From Escallonia rubra (Eukaryota > Streptophyta > Magnoliopsida > Escalloniales > Escalloniaceae): 64,000 nt of DNA. Position numbers and translations under genes: made by a program. The stretch spans positions 434,001-498,000 of the forward strand of contig JAVXUO010001844.1 of the NCBI GenBank assembly GCA_033065855.1, given 5' to 3'. Below the pieces are notes generated by a model, which saw only the letters and a program-made list of their open reading frames with translations, ran no database searches and was not told where the DNA came from. Each line of letters begins with the position of its first letter. The stretch's first letter is position 1. This document shows positions 55,656 through 64,000 of this stretch, piece by piece.

Positions 55656-57654
55656 CTAAGACGCAAGAGCATTCCCGGATCGGACATTTTTCTCCCCGGG
55701 AGAAATAGCATCTCCAGCTTCAGTAGGTGCAGCAGTTTCCCCCGATGGCGAGTCAAAGCTGGGCACCACAACGTCGTCCAAGAAAAGGCTCGGATATTTG
55801 GCCACCGTTAACTCCTTGGCTTTCTGGAAGCCCTCTTGAAAGATGGAAAGCCCATCTTCTGTCTGCTTTCGGAGCCATTCATCACCAGCAGTACCATCAA
55901 GGAATGCCTGGATTGCCTTATTCCCGATCTCGGCCTTTTCATGCCTTAGTTTCTCATATCTTTTTTCAAGACGACCGAGTTTAGTAAGCAGATCAGCATT
56001 CTCCGTCTTGAGGTTCTTGACCTCCTTGTCAAGTTTGTCAGCCTTGCCTTCAGCTGCTCTCTTGTCAGTTTCGGCGTTGCGAGCCACATCCATCGCCATA
56101 ACGACCTATCCTGCATTTGGCTGCTATAGCAGTAAGCCTGAAAATAAGAGAGAGATGAAGACGAATTATGTGTCAGAAGGACGGGGAGAGTTTAAGTAAC
56201 AACCCAAAAAAAAGTGTAAAGTAATTCAAATTACGTTGTAAGCAGCTTGGACGTGCGCCATAGCAAAGGCCTCATGAGGCTGGTTTTCCAAGATGAGTTT
56301 ATCACTTGGCAACACCCCATGAGCTAAGTATTGAGCGGAGACGTGCGAGTGGGGCATTCTCGAGTCCCCTCTCTTAATGGTCCATCGGGGACGAAAGATT
56401 GGATCCTTGTCGATGGAAATATCCTCAACCACAAGCGGAGGCACTGGATGAATAGGAGCGCGAAGCCTTTTTACAAGAGGGGAAGAACCTTCCCCCGTGC
56501 TCTCCTTGCTTTTCCCCTTCGAAGCCTTTTGCAGCAATCCTATAAAGTCACATTTTGCACCTTCTCCTTTGCCAGCCATTTTTGTAAGAAAACAAAAGAA
56601 ACTGAGTTAGATAACTTGTTCATAAAAAGAAAGGACATAAATATATAAACATGGCTTCAGACTCTACCTAGACTTCGAGTACTAGAAGACGATGTTCCTA
56701 TCGCCAGTTCTCGAGTCTTAGGCTTCGAAACAATTCGAGGTTCTAAAACAGGAGTTGGAGGAATAGGCATAGCGGGGGCAGGATGAATGAGCCCCACATG
56801 CTGCATCTCTTGATCTGTAAGGGGTTCATCAATATTGAGAACACCCCTCCTCTTTATGTGATCAAGCAGTTTCTTTGTCATAGCATTGGGAGCCAGAAAG
56901 CCCTTCTTTTCGTAATCTTTACAGAAACCGTTCCACTTTCTTGGGAACTCCCATTTGCCGCTTGGCCGCTGAATGAAGAAGTATCGGGAGTGCCAACCTT
57001 TGTTAGATTTGGGACCCCCTTTATCACTCTGATCCGGTTGTGAATATAATACCAGCCAACACATTTGGCCACATTCTTTACAAAGCATACCTCAAGGTAT
57101 AACCTCATGAAGTCATGGACCGTCACTGGATACCCTGAGGTCTGCACAAGGTAAATCAAGCCAACTAGCTTCCTCCACCCGTTGGGCACAAGTTGACCTG
57201 ATGCCATTTTATAATGGTTGAAAAAGGCGACGACAAAGGGGTGCATTAGGATTCTATAGCCAGACTTAATCTGGCCTTCGTAGACACTGGTTTCTAAGTC
57301 TGTACCATAGTTGGCAGGCTCTTGGAGTGCAGGAACCCGAGCAGAGAAAGGAGGAGGCAAAGGATATGCTTCCAAAAGCTCGACTATGCTTTCTTTTGAC
57401 ATCTTGTTCCTCTTCTCATCTGCGGCGAACCAAGTGTCTTCATCAAACTTATCTTCAGCTTCATCTTTGATTTGACCAAGAGCATCATCTATATGGGGAA
57501 ACGAAGTGCTGGTTTGGGGAGCAGAAGTTCCTACTTGGCTGTTATGAGTTGAAGTACCTACTTGTGAGGATCTACTTTCTGAATCACTTTCTAAATCGTT
57601 TTCTGTTGAACTACTCGAAGGTGATGAAGAACTACTTGAAGTTGATGAAGACAT
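55656..57654 (-). pseudogene. Antisense multi-exon ORF of the Tat-type element (Transposase_28-like)
   Basis: On the strand opposite gag-pol. Exon 1 from 57654 has a Ser-rich start, then DTWFAADEKRNKM, YRILMHPFVVAFFNHYKMAS and GQLVPNGWRKLVGLIYLV, resembling the plant 'gypsy-type transposon' family found as antisense genes in Tat elements. After a one-base shift near 57030 it continues SNKGWHSRYFFIQRPSGKWE and ends before a GT donor near 56660. A second exon (56579-56226: MAGKGEGAKCDFIGLLQKAS to HVQAAYN) is followed by GTAATTTG. A third starts after TTTTTCAG near 56142, has two TAG stops that could derive from CAG, then a coiled-coil rich in Lys/Glu (MAMDVARNAETDKRAAEGKA..., 56099-55656). The function of these proteins is not established. 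This copy has a frameshift and stops, so it is probably a broken gene. Confidence 0.75.
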
Positions 57655-57968
57655 ATTCTAAACAGACTCTACGATATTTAGAGCTACTAAAGGGATATAG
57701 ATATGTGCCGAGCAGGAAAATGAGAAGAAGAACTTACTTGTTAGAGATGAGCCGAACAGAGATAGAGTGAGTAGCAGGGGGCAAATGAGGAGAGGAGCTC
57801 CAAATATATATAAATAGGAGTTGGAGTAACCGCCATTGTAAAGGTGGCAACATTTAATTCACGTCTGGCGCGTTTCCCGGAGTATTTAATTTTGAAATTC
57901 AAAATTAAACCGCCACAATTTTGGCGGCTAAAGGAACGTTACAACTATTTCGATTCCCGCCACGTGGC

Positions 57969-58552
57969 AGTGCCCGTGCAGAGTGCCCGAGCAGAGGGCT
58001 CGAGCAGAGTGCCCGAGCAGAGTGCCCGTGCAGAGTTCCCGAGCAGAGTGTCCGAGCAGAGTGCCCGAACAGAGTGCCCGTGCAGAGTGCCCGTGCCCGA
58101 GCAGAGGGCCCGAGTAGAGTGCCCGTGCAGAGTTCCCGTGCAGAGTGCCCGAGCAGAGTGCCCGTGCAGAGTGCCCGTGCAGAGTTCCCGAGCAGAGTGG
58201 CCGAGCAGAGTGTCCGTGCAGAGTGCCCGTACAGAGTGGTCGTGCAGAGTGGCCGAGCAGAGTGTCCGAGCAGAGTGCCCGTGCAGAGTGCCCGAGCAGA
58301 GTGCCCGTGCAGAGTGCCCGAGCAGAGTGCCCGTGCACAATCCGAGCAGAGTGCCCCAGCACAATCCGAGCATAGTGCCCGACTAGATTGCCCGAGCAGA
58401 GTTCCCGACAGAGTTCCCTAGCACCATCCGAGCAAAGTGGCCAAGCACAATCCGAGCAAAGTGGCCAAGCACAATCCGAGCAGATTGCCCGAGCAGAGTG
58501 GCGGAGCAGAGTGCCCGTGTAGAGTGTTTAAGCACAATATGCCCGACCAGAC
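57969..58552. repeat. 15-bp minisatellite 1 (AGAGTGCCCGAGCAG / AGAGTGCCCGTGCAG)
   Basis: About 35-39 head-to-tail units of 15 bp, with two main variants (CGAGCAG and CGTGCAG) and shorter damaged units near the end. Because 15 is a multiple of 3 and no unit has a stop, all frames are open and give spurious repeat proteins. Confidence 0.95.
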
Positions 58553-58986
58553 CAGGATGATTAACCAGGCCTCCCGAACAGGATGCCCGACCAGGCCTCC
58601 CGAGCAGGATCCCCGACCTGACATCCCGAGTAGGATTTCCGAGCAGGATGCCCGACCAGGTCTACCGAGCAGGATCCCCGACCAGACATCCCGACCAGGA
58701 CGCCGACCAGAGATCCCGAGCAGGACGCCCGAGCAGGACGTCCGGCCAGGTCTCCTGAGCAGGATGCACGTCCAGGCCTCCTGAGCAGGATCCCCGACCA
58801 GAGATCCCGACCAGGACGCCGACCAGAGATCCCGAGCAGGACGTCCAGCCAGGTCTCGCGAGCAGGATGCACGTCCAGGCCTCTCGAGCAGGATCCCCGA
58901 CCAGAGATCCCGAGCAGGACGCCTGACCAGGCCTCCCGAGCAGGATCCCCGACCAGATGTCCCGACCAGAACGTCCGACCAGGATC
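58553..58986. repeat. 15-bp minisatellite 2 (GAGCAGGATCCCCGACCAG type)
   Basis: A second array, also about 15 bp per half-unit (CCCGAGCAGGAT, CCCGACCAGGCCT, CCCGACCAGAGAT), with longer higher-order blocks of about 105-120 bp repeated (58620-58990). It shares CCCGA.CAG with minisatellite 1, so it may be a derived version. It precedes the PPT. Confidence 0.92.
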
Positions 58987-58994
58987 GCCCGAAC

Positions 58995-59030
58995 ATAACA
59001 TTTTGAGTGTTGAAACACTCAAAATGTTAT
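58995..59030. repeat. Perfect 16-bp-stem hairpin
   Basis: ATAACATTTTGAGTGT, loop TGAA, then ACACTCAAAATGTTAT. It lies between the minisatellites and the PPT. Purpose unknown. Confidence 0.9.
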
Positions 59031-59122
59031 CTGAACAACAGACATGGAAAATTAACGGCTGAACGGTTTTTGGTCGATTTTCTACACTATATGTCTTTAA
59101 CTGTTCACTTGAGGGAATCTTC

Positions 59123-59134
59123 AAAGACAGGGGG
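59123..59134 (+). other. Polypurine tract of the Tat-type element
   Basis: AAAGACAGGGGG, five bases before the 3' LTR. Purine-rich as needed for plus-strand priming, with one C. Confidence 0.7.
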
Positions 59135-59139
59135 CATTA

Positions 59140-59561
59140 TGATATGGCTAAATATACCCGCCCAATCGACTAATGACACGTGGCATGTTTGACTCTGAGT
59201 GGACTAACGAACCTGTATCGGGATAGAACCTAAGAGAGGTGATAGAAGTCGTTAAGGACTCAAGTGCTAAAGGAATAGTCCTAACATGGCTCTTCTACAA
59301 GAGAATCAGTCAGAAAGGAGTTCTAAAGAAGAGAGGAGTCTAGAGATGACCTATATATTGGGCAGATCCTCAGGTACACAGACAAGTTGACACACTAGCA
59401 CTCAGTGCATTTTCAGTTATTCAGAATCCTACCCTAGTAGCGTTGTTCTGACTTTAGCATCGGAGCCGCCTCCACCGGAACATCCCCGGTGGTCACTCTG
59501 TGTTTCTATTTTGCAGGCTCATTTCCTAGCTGTGGTCCCAATCAAGATTTAAGTAGTAACA
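59140..59561 (+). repeat. 3' LTR of the Tat-type element
   Basis: 422 bp, about nine substitutions from the 5' LTR and no indel. The following CAATG is the TSD. Confidence 0.95.
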
Positions 59562-60560
59562 CAATGGACTAGAGAAAGACATGCATTATTATGACTGTCA
59601 TGAAATAGGGAGCCCCTAGACCAAAAAAGGAGGCGGACGATGGTGATCATGAACCACGAGATGACTATCGTGAAAGGGGAACCAGAGGGAGCCCCTAGGC
59701 AAAAATGCGTCCAGACGATGCTGACCATGGAATGGACTAGATGAGGACATACTCTATCACGTCTTTCATGGGAGGGGAATTATACGAAGCCCCTAGACAA
59801 AAGTGCTTGCAGACAAAACTGACCATGCAACGGACTGGATGAGGACAAATTCTATCGTCGCGCCTGTCGTGCGAGGGGAATCACATGGAGCCCCTAGACC
59901 AAAGTACATGCAGACAAAACTGACCATGCAGTGAGCTAAATGAAGACTGATAACATCATGACAGCTAGGGAATGAGATTCACATGGAGCCATTCGATTAA
60001 GATAAAATGCATGCAAAATAAACAATATCAAAACTGTCATGAAAAGGGGATTAGGGAACCCCTTAAACAACATGCAGACGATGTTGAACATGAAATAAAC
60101 CAAAAAAACAAGGACAGACATTACCACAACATGAGAAGAGACTCATATATAACCCATAGGTGAATACAAGAAGAACACCGAGACATACACTATCTTGACT
60201 GTTGTGAGAGGGGACTCCCAGGATGCCCCTAAACAAATGTTTATGGACAAGACTGACTATGTACTAGACTGGAGGAAGACAGACTCCATCACGAATGTCA
60301 AGGGAGGGGACTTCACATGGAGCCATTAGATTAAGAAAAAAATGCATGAAAAGACAGATGTTATCTTGACTCTCATGAAATGAGACTCACAAGAGGCCCC
60401 TATATTAAAAATACCGATAGTGCAACGTACAAGATGACCTAAGACAAACATTGTTTAGACTGTCAGGACAGGGAACCCACATGGAGCCCTTGGACAAATG
60501 CAACTAGAGTTAACCTTAGTAAAACTATAACAAAAGGGGAATCATGTGGAAAAGCCCCTT
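59562..60560. repeat. Right part of the ~100-bp tandem array
   Basis: About ten diverged units with GGAGCCCCTAGACAAAA, AATGCATGCAGAC, AACTGACCATGCAATGGACT and GACTGTCATGAG. Together with 49550-49837 it forms one array once the inserted element and one TSD are removed. Confidence 0.85.
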
Positions 60561-62899
60561 AAATACATCAATAAAGAAGGTCCTACAAAAAAGTTAATAT
60601 CCTTTCATAGTTCGAGATCATGTTTTTCGTTAAAATTCATTTAAATTTCCCGATATGGTAAATCGACCATTAACTTCAAGATTTGTCCTATTTTCCTTAA
60701 ATCATTGTGTCATTAGAATCTCACGTAATGGTACCCACTCTATCGAGACATTTATCTCTACCCAAAGAGAGGAATATCAATGGATCTTTCATTACATTAG
60801 ATGCCATTTAACTTCACAAAAAAAGTTGGTTCTTAACTTCAAAACACGAATTCAAATTCTCAAGACTGCAACGAAAAGGTTGGGCCCAAAAGTGGGTGGT
60901 GGGGGTGTAAGGTGCATGAGCTGGGAGGCTGATGTGTATGCGGCAGAACTGCATAAGCTGTGAGGCTGATGGGGTCTTAGCCCAAGATTAGCCAAAATAT
61001 AATTGTATATGACTGGGCTGAGCAAAAGTACATGACCATCAAATGCGTGACGAAAGGGCACGAAATAAGTCATAAGGCTTCTTATATTATCATTAAGCCG
61101 GTGGCAAATATATCAAATTGCCTTTTGGAATAGGGTAGGTCAGATAGGTCATGAAGATTAATGGGTCATCATCAGGTCAAAAATATTAGGTTCGGAAGGT
61201 CATCAACAAGCCATAGAGAGTTAAACATATCATGTCATCATATAACAAGCTTAAAAGGTGCACTGACAATTATCTTCTTTTTTATTATTATCTTTTTTGA
61301 CCTCATCAGAATGCAAACAAACATTTGTCTCTCTTAAACAAACATAACCTCAAGGAGAACTTTATATAGGGGACACAATGTAGGCTAGGGTATGGGCTAA
61401 GAAATGAATGGTAATAAGGCTAAAAAACCCAAACATGAAACCAAAGCCCTAAGCGTATGTCCATGAAGATCAAGCTTAGAAGGTGACTAAGCTGCCAACT
61501 TATCCGCATTGGGGGAATCAGGTCAAGCATAGTTGAAATCAAACCTACTGAATATCTATCCTTCGAACTCAATGGAAATTCTATGCGTAGAATGTTAACA
61601 ATCATTCTTCAACACCATTTATTTCATTCTTTTTTTTTTCCTTCTTCTTCTTCTTCCTTTTTTTTTCAATACTTCTTCTTTCTTTCTAGATAGAACAAAT
61701 GATCATCACGATTTCAATCATATTCTATCTTTAATTAAGACTTTGGTTCCTATGAGAGAAAACTCTTTCCATGCTGAGTAGACTTTGCAACAATACTTGA
61801 GATCGGCACACACAAGCAGACTACCCGCCCCAAGGTAAAAAAATATAGGCTTTTAAAAAGGACGAGTTTAATTGTTTAGGCACAAAGGGCTGACAAGTGA
61901 AAAAAATATATGGTATAGGATAATCAGGATGATATGCGGTGGCCAAACGATGGCTTCCAATTATCCAGAATGCTCATTTTAAGAAAGAGTCATGCAAACC
62001 TACATATTGTGGAGGTTTTTTGTTTGTTTGTTTTGGTGCCCTACCTTTTGACTAGACCGCCTTTTTTAGTGTTTTTAGTCTAGCGGGCTTTTTTTTCTTT
62101 TTTTTTCAAGATAAATGATCCATGTTAGGAAAGAGAGACTGAGCTTAGAATAGGAGAAATTCTTTACATCAATATGACCACCTCAATATCTTTGAGGATT
62201 TGACTTGTTTTTGGGGGATGAGGGGTTAGCAAAAAAGAAAGTCACAACCTTGTCTTTGTAGTCTCTTAAATTCTCACTTGAATGTTTAAAGTGCAAACCA
62301 AATTCTTCCACTAGGTTTCTAACTTTCAATTTGAAAGAAACTGAAATTTTGATTTTTAAGTATGCAAAGATAGTGACCATCGCCCCAAAGTGCACGAAAG
62401 AAAAGTCAACGAGATAGACCACTAGGCTTACATTCAAAACCATCTTTTTTGTAAGTTTGTGAAGTGATTGGTTTATTATGAAATCAATCCTTATGAAATC
62501 GAGCAATTACCTCATGCTCTTGAAATGTTTTTGTATGCTCTCGACTTGCTAAGGATGGACACTACACTTAACAGAGATACAACCTTTATCTGACTCAAAC
62601 CCTAAAAGAGAGTTCTAAAAGTTCAAATTTTTCTGTCTTTTTTTTTTTCAAAATTTAAAAATTTCTCTGAGTTCTATTTTATCTTTTTCTTTTAAGAACT
62701 AGGGGGAAAGAAAGGACAACTGGATGAAGAAACTAAGACGGCACAATCGGCAGATGCACATGCACACTATTTATTTCTTCTATCTTTTTTGCTTTTGATG
62801 TTTTATTACCCTAGAAAAGTGGAAAAGAAAATATGACTAAATGAAGATGTTAGGACTACACAATCGGGGGACGCACATAAGCAAAACATAGTATAAAAT
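60561..62899. other. Non-coding, AT-rich interval
   Basis: No gene recognised. The frames at 60655, 60852, 61420 and 62183 show no domain. It could be retrotransposon untranslated sequence, since it lies between tandem arrays of that type. Pyrimidine-rich tracts lie at 61630 and 62090. Confidence 0.35.
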
Positions 62900-63560
62900 A
62901 TTAAACCGGTCGATTTATATCTGTATAGGAATTGGATGTTGATTAACTGACAACTTAACCTTGTGGGTTAATAATCCGGTTATTTAGTGGACAATTATGG
63001 GATTTTAGGAGAATGTCTGAAAGAGTTGGGTATTAACTAACCGTCAGGTTAAGCTTGTAGGTTAACCAACTGATTGGTCAGTAGGGCTATTTTGGATCTT
63101 TAAAAAAATTTGGGGAAGTTTAGGATGCTGACGGGATAACCTTATGGCTTAACCGGACGGTTGGTGATTGGGTTAGAGGTTCAGAATTTTGAGAAATTCT
63201 GGGAAGGTCAGGGTTTTAACAAACCGTCCAGTTGGGGGTTAACTTGCCAGTTAGTTAATTGGTTGGAAGTTTAGGATTTGAAATTTTTTGGAAAGGTAAT
63301 GATTCTGAGTAACCTTCCGGTAACCTTGAGGGTTAACCCGTCGGTTGGTCATTGGGTTAGAAGTTTAGGATTTGAAATTTTTTGGGAAGGTCAAGGTTCT
63401 GACTAACTGTCCAGTAACCTTGGGGGTTAACTGGCCGATTGGTCAGTGGGTTGAAAGTTTAGGGTATAAACTAGCTAGTTCGAATTTGCAAGTATGCATT
63501 TTTTTACTAGCCATTCGATTACTGGGTCTACAAATCAGCCGGTTAGTCAGAGTCTTCCCT
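62900..63560. repeat. Tandem array related to 25.9-26.7 kb (AACCGTCCGGTTAACC)
   Basis: Seven or so units with AACCGTC.GGTTAA and CTTG.GGGTTAACC, period about 90-110 bp, the same family and orientation as at 25.9-26.7 kb. It lies just before the LTR start at 63691, as a 3' UTR repeat would. Confidence 0.75.
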
Positions 63561-63690
63561 TTTTTGTGAGATCACCATCTAGCTCACATAATATTGGATG
63601 GTTCCTTGCCAATATGCCATTGGCAAAAATAGGCTCCTTCGGCTCAGTACCGTATACCTCCCTCCCGTAACTCGGGTAGTTAATAATGGG

Positions 63691-64000
63691 TGTAGACACC
63701 CCATTTTTTTAGGCATTTTTAGTTTAAAAAAATAATGGACTTTATTAGTTAAAAGGAATTATTGAGTTCGGGCTTGGTAATGTAGTTTAATTAATTAATT
63801 CAATCCGGTTTTATTTAATTAATTTGGTCCAGTTTAATTGTCCAGTCCAGTCCATTGCATGTCTAGTTTGTCAGTCCAGTCCACTGCATTAGTCCCGTCC
63901 ATGTAGGTAAGTCCGGTCCATGGTCTAGATTATTCTCATTGATGAAGTTTGTCTAGATAATTTGGAGAAATAATCTATAATTTATCCTTGATATAAAGAT
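63691..64000 (+). repeat. LTR (start), TGTAGAC/TCCAGTCCA family, runs off the window
   Basis: It starts TGTAGACACCCCATTTTTTT and shares TGGTCCAGT, TTGTCCAGTCCA, TCTAGATTAT and TTTATCCTTGATA with 45.57 kb (opposite strand). The end is outside the window. Confidence 0.7.

Larger units (their letters stand above)
49838..59561 (+). mobile_element. Tat-type Ty3/gypsy retrotransposon with antisense ORF
   Basis: A 9,724-bp element bounded by 422-bp LTRs and by an exact 5-bp TSD, CAATG (49833-49837 and 59562-59566). In order: LTR, PBS, gag-pol in a single phase, integrase, a region with a 202-bp duplication, a multi-exon antisense ORF, two 15-bp minisatellites, a hairpin, PPT and LTR. About nine differences between the LTRs (about 98% identity) make it the youngest LTR insertion here. 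It lacks RNase H and its gag-pol has several nonsense codons, so it cannot be autonomous. Confidence 0.95.

Noticed and set aside
57844-58421. Several overlapping long ORFs on both strands with SARAECPCR-type repeats
   Set aside because: They are translations of the 15-bp minisatellite. The unit length is a multiple of three and has no stop, so any frame stays open.
57969-58550. CRISPR-like look of regular short repeats
   Set aside because: There are no unique spacers, units are directly adjacent, and the context is a plant retrotransposon.
58995-59030. Hairpin as a bacterial-type terminator
   Set aside because: There is no T-run, and the DNA is clearly plant nuclear; it is kept only as a palindrome.

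Overview
The window reads as nuclear DNA of a flowering plant, most likely a eudicot. Three host loci look like plant genes, with introns bounded by GT/AG: a 3'-5' exosome subunit RRP42, a BLOC-1 subunit BLOS2, and the 3' exon of a CYP71-type cytochrome P450. The rest is AT-rich, low in coding content, and dominated by nested transposable elements and the tandem repeats they carry. Species cannot be assigned from the sequence alone.

Region by region. 1-2.5 kb: the outer end of a Stowaway-like MITE, three exons of RRP42 on the minus strand, and one exon-like ORF on the plus strand. 2.5-11.5 kb: a P450 last exon cut into three pieces, first by a ~1 kb TIR-bearing DNA element and second by a full-length 7.6 kb LINE with poly(A) tail and a 16-bp target duplication. 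11.5-26.7 kb: a decayed Tat-type Ty3/gypsy element (plus strand) split by a 9.1 kb chromodomain (Tekay/Del-like) Ty3/gypsy element on the minus strand, then LTR, gag and tandem-repeat fragments of another gypsy family. 27.4-35 kb: the BLOS2 gene, with a 5.1 kb intron full of small repeats and a striking 352-bp foldback element with a perfect 10-bp TSD just downstream. 36.4-39.9 kb: a decayed LINE. 40.6-44.3 kb: a probable solo LTR with a large CA/polyC microsatellite. 44.8-49.8 kb and 59.6-63.7 kb: LTR fragments and several unrelated tandem arrays (units about 65, 90 and 100 bp), the kind of repeats known from Tat-lineage 3' UTRs. 49.8-59.6 kb: a young Tat-type retrotransposon inserted into one of these arrays, with 422-bp LTRs about 98% identical and a 5-bp TSD (CAATG). 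It has a gag-pol frame with several single stop codons, a deletion that removes RNase H, an intact integrase ORF, a multi-exon antisense ORF and two 15-bp minisatellites.

Working together: only RRP42 (partial in the window) and BLOS2 look like functioning host genes. No retroelement looks fully competent, except that the LINE keeps long ORFs with intact endonuclease and RT residues. The most unusual content is the Tat element at 49.8-59.6 kb (antisense gene plus minisatellite 3' region), the layered insertions in the P450 exon, and the foldback MITE beside BLOS2. Precedents exist for antisense ORFs and for satellite-generating 3' UTRs in Tat-lineage elements, so these are good examples rather than certainly new systems.
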